DNA of 64,000 nt from Neobacillus vireti (GTDB taxonomy: Bacteria > Bacillota > Bacilli > Bacillales > Cytobacillaceae). This document shows, piece after piece, positions 55,725 to 64,000 of the stretch (positions within the stretch are counted from its first letter, which is position 1; each line of letters starts with the position of its first letter). The translations under genes were made by a program, and so were the position numbers. The stretch is from positions 375,556-439,555 of the forward strand of contig NZ_LDNB01000007.1 in assembly GCF_001026695.1 (NCBI RefSeq), read 5' to 3'. The notes beneath the pieces were generated by a model, which made no database searches, was not told where the DNA came from, and worked only from the letters and a program-made list of their open reading frames with translations.

Positions 55725-56754
55725 TGTAGAAAAGTATTTGAGTAGATCCTTAGATAGTTTATTAGCACAAACCTTAAAAGAAATAGAGATTATTGCGATT
55801 AACGACGGTTCAAAGGATTCTAGTCTTGATATTCTAAAAGAATATGCTTTAAAGGATAGTAGGATAAAAGTGCTTGATAAGCCCAATGGCGGTGTATCCT
55901 CTGCAAGAAATGAGGGGATAAAGATAGCAACCGGAGAATATATAGGCTTTGTGGACCCTGATGATTGGGTTGATCAGGAAATGTATGAAATAATGTATAA
56001 TTATGCAATAAGTGAAAAAGTTGATATCGTAATGTGTTCATACATCCGTGAATTTGAAAACCACTCAAAATTAAAAGAATTTAATCTTCCCGGTGAAGTT
56101 CGCTATGATGATGATGAAGTAAAATTAATCGTCATGAGACGTTTAGTTGGACCATTAAATGAAGAAATCGCAAATCCAGAGTTACTGGACGCATGGGGAA
56201 CAGTTTGGTCAAAGTTATATCGTGCTGAGATCATAAAAGAGAATGGTATTCGGTTAATTGATCTTAATAAGATTGGTACGAATGAGGATACTTTATTTAA
56301 CATCGAAGTATTTTACTATGCTAAATCTTTTCTATTTATAAATTCTCCCTATTATCATTATTGGCGTGCAAATAGTACATCTGTAACTACTGGATTTAAA
56401 CCAAATTTAATGGATCAATGGATATATCTTTTTAGCTATATTGAAAAATTCTTGAAAGATAAAAAAATGAATGAATATTTTTTTATAGCACTAAATAATC
56501 GTATTTGTATAAATACTCTTGGTCTGGGATTAAATACAATAAGCAAAGCTAATCATTCCTCTCCTTTAAAGAAGATACAAAATATAAAGATATTCCTAAG
56601 AAATAAGCGTATAAAGCATTCTTTTAAACGATTAGAAATGTCCCAATTTCCGATTGTTTGGAGGGTGTTTTATTTTTTCGCTAAAATTCGTTTTGCTGCA
56701 GGATTCTATTTAATGTTAATTTGTATTGAATATCTTAGAAAAATCAACAGATAG
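55687..56754 (+). CDS. GT2 glycosyltransferase
   Basis: A 355-residue GT-A enzyme. SIIVPIYNVEKYL opens the fold, NDGSKD and FVDPDDW supply the nucleotide and DxD-type metal sites. A C-terminal region of about 120 residues with hydrophobic and basic stretches may touch the membrane. GGAGGAAG precedes the ATG, inside the end of epsD. It resembles the EpsE/EpsJ class; the sugar is unknown. Confidence 0.85.
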   Translation: MNPKVSIIVPIYNVEKYLSRSLDSLLAQTLKEIEIIAINDGSKDSSLDILKEYALKDSRIKVLDKPNGGVSSARNEGIKIATGEYIGFVDPDDWVDQEMYEIMYNYAISEKVDIVMCSYIREFENHSKLKEFNLPGEVRYDDDEVKLIVMRRLVGPLNEEIANPELLDAWGTVWSKLYRAEIIKENGIRLIDLNKIGTNEDTLFNIEVFYYAKSFLFINSPYYHYWRANSTSVTTGFKPNLMDQWIYLFSYIEKFLKDKKMNEYFFIALNNRICINTLGLGLNTISKANHSSPLKKIQNIKIFLRNKRIKHSFKRLEMSQFPIVWRVFYFFAKIRFAAGFYLMLICIEYLRKINR

Positions 56755-56764
56755 GGGGGAGATT

Positions 56765-57883
56765 TTGGAACCAATTCGAATTCTTCAGGTAGTCACGATA
56801 ATGAACCGCGGTGGTCTTGAAACAATGTTAATGAATTACTACAGGCAAATCGATCGTAGCATGATCCAATTTGACTTTATGGTACATCGTCCTGAAGAAG
56901 GTCATTATGATAAGGAAATCTTAAAGTTGGGTGGAAGAATTTATCAAATGCCGCAAATTAGGCCTGGAAATTATCGCTTGTATTTTAAGCTTCTTGATGA
57001 ATTTTTTAGAAAGCATAAGGAATATAGAGTCGTTCATTCTCATATTAACGAAAATAGCAGTTTTGTATTAAGGGCGGCCAAAAAGGCAGGGATTCCTTGC
57101 CGAATTGCCCATAGCCATTTAAGTGATTTAGGGATTGATTTAAAACTTCCATTTCGTTTATATGCCAGATTTTTTATGAAAAATAAACCAAATAATTATT
57201 TTGCCTGCTCCAAGAAGGCAGGGCTTTGGCTCTTTGGAAATAAAATTGCTAGTTCTAACGAAATAAAGGTTCTCAATAATGCGGTAAACGCCGAAGAATT
57301 TAAATATAACGAAACGGTAAGAAAAAGAATCAGAAATGATCTTGGAATTAAGGATGAATTAGTTATTGGACATATCGGAAGGTTTAATAAGCAAAAAAAC
57401 CACGAATTCCTTCTAGATATATTTAGAGCTGTTCATCAAAAATGCCCTGACGCAATATTACTATTAATAGGAGAAGGGCATTTGCGATCCTCTATAGAAA
57501 GGAAAGTTGAGCAATTAGGTCTTTCTTCCAATGTGAAATTTTTTGGAGTTCGCAGTGATATCCCAAACCTTATGCAAGCAATGGATTTATTTCTATTCCC
57601 TTCTTTATTCGAGGGATTGCCAGTTGTATTAATTGAGGCACAGGCGGCAGGTTTAAAATGCATAGTGTCAGATTCTATCACGGAAGAAAGCGATATAACA
57701 GGCAGGGTCGAATTTATTAGTATCAACAAGTCACCAGAATATTGGACAAATAAAATTCTTTCTTCCTCGTTTGAACATAAGGATACATCCGAAAAGTTGC
57801 AGAAAAATGATTATGATTCTGCCATGATGGCGAAGTGGTTATCAAATTTTTATTCAGATTACTACACATTGGATGCAAAGTAA
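56765..57883 (+). CDS. GT4 glycosyltransferase, EpsF-like (first copy)
   Basis: A 372-residue GT-B enzyme. It starts with ILQVVTIMNRGGLETMLMNY, the EpsF-type N-terminus, and has FPSLFEGLPVVLIEAQAAGL as the donor-site E-x7-E motif. TTG 56765 behind AGGGGGGAG is preferred; the frame could also start at TTG 56726 inside the previous gene. A second EpsF-like gene lies at 59937. Confidence 0.85.
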   Translation: MEPIRILQVVTIMNRGGLETMLMNYYRQIDRSMIQFDFMVHRPEEGHYDKEILKLGGRIYQMPQIRPGNYRLYFKLLDEFFRKHKEYRVVHSHINENSSFVLRAAKKAGIPCRIAHSHLSDLGIDLKLPFRLYARFFMKNKPNNYFACSKKAGLWLFGNKIASSNEIKVLNNAVNAEEFKYNETVRKRIRNDLGIKDELVIGHIGRFNKQKNHEFLLDIFRAVHQKCPDAILLLIGEGHLRSSIERKVEQLGLSSNVKFFGVRSDIPNLMQAMDLFLFPSLFEGLPVVLIEAQAAGLKCIVSDSITEESDITGRVEFISINKSPEYWTNKILSSSFEHKDTSEKLQKNDYDSAMMAKWLSNFYSDYYTLDAK

Positions 57884-57907
57884 TTTTAAATTTTGGAGGT
57901 ACACTAT

Positions 57908-58807
57908 ATGCCCCCTATACTAACAGTCTTTACCCCAACCTATAACCGTGGATATATTTTGCACTTATGTTACGAAAGTTTAAAAAGACAAACATGTAAA
58001 GATTTTATTTGGCTAATTATTGATGATGGATCTACCGACAATACACGAGAAATAGTAAAAGGTTGGATTTCAGAGAATGCTATCCCAATTCGTTATCAAT
58101 TTCAAAAAAATCAGGGAATGCATGGTGCACATAATACTGCATATGAACTAATTGATACAGATCTTAATGTATGTATAGATTCCGATGATTATATGCCTGA
58201 TGATGCTGTTGAAAAAATCACTTCATTTTGGAGTAAATTCGGTGGTGAAAAATATGCGGGTATTGTTGGTTTAGATGCAAGTCATGATCAAAAGGTAATT
58301 GGAACTAAAATACCTGCAACCCTAAAAGAGGCAACATTATCAGACCTATATGTAAAGTATAAAGTTAAAGGGGATAAGAAACTGGTCTATCGGTCAGAAC
58401 TTACTCGGAAAACTCCCGCATATCCTCTTTTTCAAGGTGAGAAGTACTGTCCATTAAGCTACAAATATATTCTAATTGATCAGGAATATCCATTACTCGT
58501 CCTAAATGAAATCCTTTGTTATGTTGAATATTTAGAAGACGGTTCAAGTCTGAATATTATCAAACAATATAAAAGAAATCCGAGAAGTTTTTCTTTTTTT
58601 AGAAAGGTTGCTATGAAACATGCTCCTTCTTTTAAAGAAAGGTTTAGAGAAGCTGTTCATTATGTTTCAAGCAGTTTTATGATAAAAAATGCGAAATATT
58701 TAATTGAATCTCCAAATAAAATAACGACTTTGCTTGCAACACCTTTTGGCATTGCTCTATATTTATATATTCAAAATACAGGAAAGTCTACCATTATAAA
58801 AAGTTAG
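57908..58807 (+). CDS. GT2 glycosyltransferase
   Basis: A 299-residue GT-A enzyme. TVFTPTYNRGYILHLCYESL opens the fold; IDDGSTDNT and CIDSDDYM are the nucleotide and DxD sites. TTGGAGGT lies seven bases before ATG 57908. It is similar to small capsule GT2 enzymes; the sugar donor is unknown. Confidence 0.85.
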   Translation: MPPILTVFTPTYNRGYILHLCYESLKRQTCKDFIWLIIDDGSTDNTREIVKGWISENAIPIRYQFQKNQGMHGAHNTAYELIDTDLNVCIDSDDYMPDDAVEKITSFWSKFGGEKYAGIVGLDASHDQKVIGTKIPATLKEATLSDLYVKYKVKGDKKLVYRSELTRKTPAYPLFQGEKYCPLSYKYILIDQEYPLLVLNEILCYVEYLEDGSSLNIIKQYKRNPRSFSFFRKVAMKHAPSFKERFREAVHYVSSSFMIKNAKYLIESPNKITTLLATPFGIALYLYIQNTGKSTIIKS

Positions 58808-58834
58808 AGTATATTTCCTTGAGAGGATCCTTTT

Positions 58835-59902
58835 ATGGCGATATTATGGATTAATTTTATTGTGGTATACATTTCATCGGTTCTTGCAAGATTTTTTTCC
58901 CAGCCTATAACAATTGAAGATCCATATATTAAGCCAAATAAACTACTTATTTTTATCTCTGTAGCTTCATTAGTTTTTATTTCAGGTCTGAGAACCAATA
59001 TTGGTGATACTTATTTCTATATGCATAGTTATAAAATCACAGATTTCAGCTTGGAAAGTTTGGAGTTAAAGGGGGATTTTGGATTTAATGTCTTGCAAGC
59101 ACTTTTGCAAAAAATTTCACACGATCCTCAAATTTTAATCTTTACAACAGCATTATTAACTAACTTATTAATTGTATTAGTTTTATACAAATATTCAAGA
59201 ATGATTGAATTAAGCTTATTTGTATACATAGCTTCTGGAATGTATACGGTATCAATGAATGGAATAAGACAAACTTTAGCAGCAGCTATAGTGTTTGCCG
59301 CAACAAAGTTTATTTTTAACGGTAATTGGAAAGGTTTCCTTCTAATAGTTTTATTAGGTTCTACCATTCACCAAACTGCATTAATTTTTATTCCTGTTTA
59401 TTTTATAGTCAGAAGGGAAGCATGGACAAAAACAACGTTCATTCTTTTAGGTGTTGGAGTCATAATAGCAGCCGGATTTAATCAATTTTCACAAATCTTA
59501 TTTGAAGTTCTTAATGATACCCAGTATGGACATTATAGTAATTTTTCTGAAGGAGGGGCAAATGTATTAAGAATTGCAGTAACTTGCGCACCATTGATAA
59601 TTGCCTTTTTTGGAAAGGAAAAACTTAGAGAATTTTGGCCCAAAAGTGATTATATTGTAAATTTAGCTCTGTTAGGAACTGTCTTTATGCTCATATCAAG
59701 CCAAAACTGGATCTTCGCAAGATTTAATATTTATTTTGGTTTATATAATTTAATCTTAATATCTTGGATTGTCATCCTATTTTCTCATAAGGATAGAAAA
59801 ACTATTTATTATCTCCTGTTAGGTTGTTATGTGATTTATTTTTATTATGAGCAAGTTTTATCTCTTAATATTGTGTATAAAAGTGATTTTTTCAATTTAT
59901 AG
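58835..59902 (+). CDS. epsG: EpsG-family polysaccharide polymerase
   Basis: A 355-residue membrane protein with about ten helices. The EpsG signature FISGLRTNIGDTYFYMHSY is present near residues 49-67. By family it polymerises lipid-linked repeat units (Wzy role) or supports it at the membrane. It lies among the glycosyltransferases, 27 bases after the previous stop. GAGAGGATCC precedes the ATG. Confidence 0.88.
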   Translation: MAILWINFIVVYISSVLARFFSQPITIEDPYIKPNKLLIFISVASLVFISGLRTNIGDTYFYMHSYKITDFSLESLELKGDFGFNVLQALLQKISHDPQILIFTTALLTNLLIVLVLYKYSRMIELSLFVYIASGMYTVSMNGIRQTLAAAIVFAATKFIFNGNWKGFLLIVLLGSTIHQTALIFIPVYFIVRREAWTKTTFILLGVGVIIAAGFNQFSQILFEVLNDTQYGHYSNFSEGGANVLRIAVTCAPLIIAFFGKEKLREFWPKSDYIVNLALLGTVFMLISSQNWIFARFNIYFGLYNLILISWIVILFSHKDRKTIYYLLLGCYVIYFYYEQVLSLNIVYKSDFFNL

Positions 59903-59936
59903 TTTTAATTGAACTAGATCAGTTAGGAGGTGAACC

Positions 59937-61073
59937 ATGGGTGTAACCAATGCGCCAAAAAGGATCTTACAAATAGTCAGTGCAATGAACCGGGGAGGGA
60001 CCGAGACTCTCCTCATGAATTTATATCGAAATATTGATAAATCGAAGGTTCAATTTGATTTTGTTTCTCATCGAAAAGAAAAATGCCACTATGATGATGA
60101 AATAGAATTAATGGGCGGAAAAGTATTTCGTATCTCAAGCCTTGGTCAATCTGGGCCCATTTTATACATCCGCGAGTTGGAAAAGATCATGTCATCTAAT
60201 GATTATATTGCCGTACATTCTCATACCGATTATCAGTCTGGATTCCCTGCTTTAGCTGCAAAATTAACTGGAATAAATAAGAGAATATGCCATTCACATA
60301 GCAACCAATGGACAAGAAAAAGTAGTTTTAAAGAAAATCTAAAGCTAAAATTGCTACAAAAAATAATTAAATTCTCTGCAACTGAATATTGTGCCTGCAG
60401 TAAAGAGGCAGCTGAGTTTTTATTTGGCGATCAACAGTTTGAGCAGGGGAAAGTTCATATTTTGAAAAATGGAATTGATGTAGATAAATTTACATGTTTG
60501 ACTGAAGATAGCGATTTTAGTGTACGCAAAGAATTAAGTATACCGAGTAGCGCAAAAATTATCGGTCATGTTGGCAGCTTATCACATATTAAAAATCAGG
60601 AATTTATTTTAAGAATTATGAAGCAGTTGATAGATGAAGGATTAAGTGTATATGCGATTTTTGTAGGTGATGGTGAATTAAAAACTTATTTGAAGGATTG
60701 TGTTCAACAGTTGGATTTAGAGGATTTTGTGAGATTTATAGGGGTTAGAAGTGATATCTCTAGATTGATGAAAGCATTCGATGTTTTTGTATTTCCATCA
60801 TTATATGAAGGATTTGGTATCGTGGCATTGGAAGCACAATGTGCAGGGACACCTTGTGTAGTTTCTGATACAGTTCCAAAAACAACCGATATGGGCCTTG
60901 GACTAATTTCTTATATCAGTCTCGATGAAGATTTGAATCACTGGTCAGAAGAAATTAAAAAGTCCTTTTTATTAGGAAGACCCGATAGTATCAGAATCCA
61001 TGATAACTTTTTAAAAAATGGTTTTCATATAAAGGAGAATGTTCACCATTGGTTATCGTTATACGGGATCTAA
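59937..61073 (+). CDS. epsF: GT4 glycosyltransferase, EpsF-like (second copy)
   Basis: A 378-residue GT-B enzyme very close in layout to B. subtilis EpsF: ILQIVSAMNRGGTETLLMNL, VHSHTDYQSGFPALAAKLTG, then FPSLYEGFGIVALEAQCAGT as the donor site. AGGAGGTGA precedes the ATG. The order epsG-epsF is reversed relative to nothing visible here, but two EpsF-like genes flank epsG, suggesting a duplication. Confidence 0.87.
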   Translation: MGVTNAPKRILQIVSAMNRGGTETLLMNLYRNIDKSKVQFDFVSHRKEKCHYDDEIELMGGKVFRISSLGQSGPILYIRELEKIMSSNDYIAVHSHTDYQSGFPALAAKLTGINKRICHSHSNQWTRKSSFKENLKLKLLQKIIKFSATEYCACSKEAAEFLFGDQQFEQGKVHILKNGIDVDKFTCLTEDSDFSVRKELSIPSSAKIIGHVGSLSHIKNQEFILRIMKQLIDEGLSVYAIFVGDGELKTYLKDCVQQLDLEDFVRFIGVRSDISRLMKAFDVFVFPSLYEGFGIVALEAQCAGTPCVVSDTVPKTTDMGLGLISYISLDEDLNHWSEEIKKSFLLGRPDSIRIHDNFLKNGFHIKENVHHWLSLYGI

Positions 61074-61094
61074 ACCCACAAAGGAGTAAATAAA

Positions 61095-62291
61095 GTGAAA
61101 AAGAAATTGCTGTTTGTAACCCAATACCTGCAAACGGGAGGTGTAGAGAAAAGTTTACTTACTCTCCTATCTGATATAGACTATGACAAATATGAAGTTG
61201 ATTTACTTTTATTTGATCATAGTGGAGTTTTATACAACCAGGTCCCAAAAGAGGTCAGAATACTCCCACCTCTCTTTGAAACATTTTCGACCCCTCTTTC
61301 AAAAGCAATTCCCACGCTTTTAAAGAAGGGTCGTTTTCGTTTGCTAACGGGTAAATTTCTTGCTGCATCTTTAGGCAGGATGTCTAAAGGAATGGGGACC
61401 GGAATAAGATGGACCATTTATCGGTATTCATTATCTAAAATAAAAAAACATTATGATGTGGCAATTAGCTATTTAGATTTCTTTTGCAATTATTATGTTA
61501 TTGAAAAAGTCAATGCTGATAAAAAAATATTATATAACCATATGGATTATAGGTACAGCCAAAAATACGGATGGCCATGTCAAAAATTAGATGAAAAAAG
61601 CTTTTCGAAAAGTGATTATATTGTAACGGTTGCGGAATCAGCTCGTGAGTCTCTAGAATCCATTTTTCCAGAGTTCTCGAATAAAATTCATGTCATTCAC
61701 AATCGTATTCAGCCTAAAACTGTTCGCTCAATGTCAAAAAAGGCTTCTAGAATAAAAAAAATTAAACAAGAAAAAAGATTTAAAATCGTTACTGTTGCAA
61801 GGCTTGTTGAGGAAAAAGGAGTTTTATTAGCCCTTGATGCATGTAGGATGCTGAATGAGCAAGGTTATAACATCGTTTGGTATTTAATCGGTAATGGTCC
61901 ATTATTTTCAGACCTAGAAAAAAAGTCAAAGGAACTTGGAATCGAAAAGAATTTTATTCTGCTTGGTGAGCAGGAAAATCCTTATCCCTTTATGGGGTTG
62001 GGTGACATATATGTTCAGCCCTCCAAAACAGAAGCACATTGTGTGGCGGTAGAGGAAGCAATCGCACTTAGAAGGCCGATTGTTGTAACTGATATTCCTT
62101 CTTTTAATCAGCAAATTCAAAATGAAGAAACAGGAATTATAGTTGAACCGAATGCAAAAGGAATTGCCGAAGGAATAAAGCGATTAATCCAATCGCCTGA
62201 ATTAAGAGCGCTATTAACAAAAAATTTACATAATACTTCAGACAGACACAAAGAGCAGTTAATGAAGTTTTACAGTTTAATTGAAAAATAG
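61095..62291 (+). CDS. GT4 glycosyltransferase
   Basis: A 398-residue GT-B enzyme. The N-terminal FVTQYLQTGGVEKSLLTLL is typical of GT4, and the C-terminal QPSKTEAHCVAVEEAIAL carries the donor-site E-x7-E. The start is GTG behind GGAG. It is more distant from EpsF than the two copies above. It is the last complete glycosyltransferase before the galE remnant. Confidence 0.85.
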   Translation: MKKKLLFVTQYLQTGGVEKSLLTLLSDIDYDKYEVDLLLFDHSGVLYNQVPKEVRILPPLFETFSTPLSKAIPTLLKKGRFRLLTGKFLAASLGRMSKGMGTGIRWTIYRYSLSKIKKHYDVAISYLDFFCNYYVIEKVNADKKILYNHMDYRYSQKYGWPCQKLDEKSFSKSDYIVTVAESARESLESIFPEFSNKIHVIHNRIQPKTVRSMSKKASRIKKIKQEKRFKIVTVARLVEEKGVLLALDACRMLNEQGYNIVWYLIGNGPLFSDLEKKSKELGIEKNFILLGEQENPYPFMGLGDIYVQPSKTEAHCVAVEEAIALRRPIVVTDIPSFNQQIQNEETGIIVEPNAKGIAEGIKRLIQSPELRALLTKNLHNTSDRHKEQLMKFYSLIEK

Positions 62292-62307
62292 GGGAGGGGT
62301 AAAATGG

Positions 62308-62613
62308 GGATACAATCTTGGTATCGGCAAGTGATATAGCGTTCTTGAAATGGTCGAGGCATTTGAAAAGACTTGCGGAAGAAGGTTTCCATTTAAGATT
62401 ACTAAGCGCAGGCCAGGTGATGTAGCTATATGCTATGCTAATGCATTAAAGGCAAAACAAAAACTTGGTTGGAGAGCTGAAAAAGGCATTGAAGAAATGT
62501 GTATAGATTCATGGCGATGGCAAGCGGAAAATCCTCATGGATATGAGCAAAGCAAAACGAATATCGAAAGTCCTCACTTATCTAATAGTGGGGATTTTTT
62601 AATAAAGAGTTAA
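62308..62613 (+). pseudogene. galE (UDP-glucose 4-epimerase) C-terminal remnant
   Basis: The frame reads YNLGIGK-stop-YSVLEMVEAFEKTCGR, continuing with FPFKITKRRPGDVA and KAKQKLGW, which is the last third of GalE. An in-frame TGA (62332-62334) interrupts it and the N-terminal two thirds, with the Rossmann and Tyr-x3-Lys site, are missing. The remnant starts 17 bases after the previous gene, so a deletion or insertion is likely. Confidence 0.85.
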
Positions 62614-62637
62614 TAACATTTAAGTGAGGTTAGAAAA

Positions 62638-62778
62638 GTGGCCCTATCCGTATCACTAACAGAGCAGAGATTATTAGAGATTATGGGAAAAATCTATATA
62701 AAAGGACAGGAATCAGAAAAAATTAACGTCATAGAATTAATCGAGGAAATTAAGCAGCAAGTTGTACAGGAAAAATAA
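62638..62778 (+). CDS. Small helical protein in the eps operon, unrecognised
   Basis: A 46-residue protein (MALSVSLTEQRLLEIMGK...) with GTG start, GTGAGG seven bases upstream, and no signal or membrane helix. It is predicted mostly helical and acidic. It lies between the galE remnant and epsL. A short regulator or adaptor is possible; I do not recognise it. Confidence 0.6.
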   Translation: MALSVSLTEQRLLEIMGKIYIKGQESEKINVIELIEEIKQQVVQEK

Positions 62779-62806
62779 TTAATGGAATTGTAGGGGATGA
62801 GCTGTA

Positions 62807-63421
62807 ATGAAGCGAATGTTTGATTTCTTAGTTTCATTGGTGTTATTTGTTTCTCTATTCCCTGTTTTTATGATCTTTGCCTTGTTGATAAAGTTAAAAT
62901 TAGGATCTCCAATCATTTTCAAACAGCAGCGTCCTGGATTATATGGTAAACCATTTTACCTTTACAAATTAAGAACAATGACAAATGAAAAAGATCATAA
63001 TGGACAATTGCTGTCAGACTATAAAAGGAAGACCTCTTTTGGGAATTTTCTAAGAAGATATAGTTTAGATGAATATCCACAGCTAATAAATGTTATGAAA
63101 GGCGATATAAGTTTAGTTGGACCTAGACCATTATTAATGGAATACCTCCCGCTTTATACAAAGGAGCAATCAAAGCGTCACAATGTTAGACCAGGCATAA
63201 CGGGCTGGGCACAGGTGAATGGGCGGAATGCGATAACATGGGAAGAAAAATTTATCTTAGATGTCTGGTATGTTAACAATCGCACATTTCTCCTTGATAT
63301 GAAAATCTTATTTTTAACAGCTTGCAAGGTAGTGACATCAGAAGGAATAAACCAACCAGGAAACTCGACAATGGAAAGATTTACAGGTTCGAATCATGCG
63401 GTGAGAGGGGAGCATGGATGA
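62807..63421 (+). CDS. epsL: Initiating sugar transferase, EpsL-like
   Basis: A 204-residue polyprenyl-phosphate phosphoglycosyl transferase of the PglC type. One N-terminal re-entrant/membrane helix (about 8-33) and the catalytic block [20 protein letters not shown], followed by GPRP, are visible. It should load the first sugar phosphate onto undecaprenyl phosphate. Its stop overlaps the next start as ATGA. Confidence 0.93.
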   Translation: MKRMFDFLVSLVLFVSLFPVFMIFALLIKLKLGSPIIFKQQRPGLYGKPFYLYKLRTMTNEKDHNGQLLSDYKRKTSFGNFLRRYSLDEYPQLINVMKGDISLVGPRPLLMEYLPLYTKEQSKRHNVRPGITGWAQVNGRNAITWEEKFILDVWYVNNRTFLLDMKILFLTACKVVTSEGINQPGNSTMERFTGSNHAVRGEHG

Positions 63422-64000
63422 ATATCGCGGTAATTGGAAGTGGGGGTCACAGTAAGGTAATTTCCGATATGATACTTTCAAATAAGGATTATCATCTTAT
63501 AGGATATTTGGATGAAAAATACGAACATATAAGACTAGTGGAGGATACATTTTGTGGGCCAATTTCATCTGCAAAAAGATTGATTGGTCATTTTAAAGAC
63601 ATAAAATTCGTAATGGGTATCGGCGATAATAAAACACGGCAAATAATTGTTCGGAAATTAAACTTACCTAATGAATACTATGTAACGGTCAAACATAAAT
63701 CAGCCATTATTAGCCCTAGTTCAAAAATAGGATTTGGTACGGTGATTATGCCCAACGTAGTAATAAATGCAAATACCAAAGTCGGAGTACATTCAATAAT
63801 AAACACAGGTTCGATAATCGAGCATGATAGTATAATAGGTGACTTCACCCATGTGTGCCCTAGAGCTACACTAACAGGTAATGTTCAACTAGATGAAGGT
63901 TCCTTCGTTGGTGCAGGGGCAACGATTATTCCCAATATTCATATTAATGATTGGGCGATAATTGGCGCCGGAGCAACTGTCATTCATGATATTCCATCCT
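63418..64000 (+). CDS. epsM: Sugar O/N-acetyltransferase, EpsM-like (partial, runs off the window)
   Basis: 194 codons are present; the 3' end is outside the window. The N-terminal Rossmann-like part ([13 protein letters not shown]) and a left-handed beta-helix with hexapeptide repeats ([20 protein letters not shown]) match PglD/EpsM acetyltransferases. With epsC and epsL it would complete a UDP-diacetylbacillosamine-type pathway if an EpsN aminotransferase follows. The ATG overlaps the epsL stop. Confidence 0.9.
   Translation, partial: MNIAVIGSGGHSKVISDMILSNKDYHLIGYLDEKYEHIRLVEDTFCGPISSAKRLIGHFKDIKFVMGIGDNKTRQIIVRKLNLPNEYYVTVKHKSAIISPSSKIGFGTVIMPNVVINANTKVGVHSIINTGSIIEHDSIIGDFTHVCPRATLTGNVQLDEGSFVGAGATIIPNIHINDWAIIGAGATVIHDIPS

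Noticed and set aside
1..64000. rRNA or tRNA genes, prophage or intact IS
   Set aside because: No rRNA or tRNA sequence, integrase, phage structural gene or transposase was seen in the window.

Overview
The window looks like a chromosomal segment of a spore-forming member of the Bacillaceae (Bacillus sensu lato, Neobacillus-like). Base composition is AT-rich, ribosome binding sites are strong (AAAGGAGG-type), and many genes start with TTG or GTG. Sporulation-linked genes (kapD, kapB, a Spo0E-type phosphatase) are present. Gene order partly follows the B. subtilis yut/yum/yui and yug regions. No rRNA or tRNA gene, CRISPR array or intact IS was seen.

Region by region. 0.1-6.8 kb: yutM, yumC, yumB, yuiA, yuiB, yuiC, a DUF309 gene and pepA (redox, Fe-S and peptidase housekeeping). 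6.9-15.9 kb: small low-complexity proteins, a hotdog thioesterase, kapD/kapB, a lipoprotein cyclophilin, a SodC-like lipoprotein, an AlaX-type tRNA editing protein, 6-phosphogluconate dehydrogenase, yugE, an XRE regulator and yugI. 16-23 kb: glutamate dehydrogenase, a first NERD-domain gene with 21-bp repeat arrays, yugJ, pgi, a K+ channel and a Spo0E-type gene. 23-32.8 kb: an MFS/regulator pair, a ykoS/ykoT-like pair, a LysE exporter, yteA, a CDF exporter and CorA. 33-36.4 kb: an ECF sigma/anti-sigma pair, then an RRNPP-type regulator followed directly by a 41-codon secreted pro-peptide. 36.9-38.3 kb: a second NERD gene enclosed by two homologous 21-bp arrays. 38.3-42.6 kb: two drug-type MFS transporters, a MarR regulator and a small FAD protein. 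42.8-50.7 kb: a SAM-riboswitch operon metI-metC-yitJ-metH. 50.8-64 kb: an eps-type exopolysaccharide operon (chain-length/kinase pair, candidate EAR RNA, epsC, six glycosyltransferases, an EpsG-like polymerase, a galE remnant, epsL, and epsM cut by the window end).

The most interesting material lies outside ordinary genes. (1) Several intergenic arrays have an almost exact 21-bp period (two B-DNA turns), each array family with its own core. Two families sit beside paralogous NERD/zinc-ribbon genes. (2) There is a cryptic RRNPP regulator/pro-peptide pair. (3) Two copies of a structured intergenic element show compensatory changes in their stems. (4) 16-bp palindromes resembling paired SinR boxes lie in the eps promoter and on both sides of the candidate EAR RNA.
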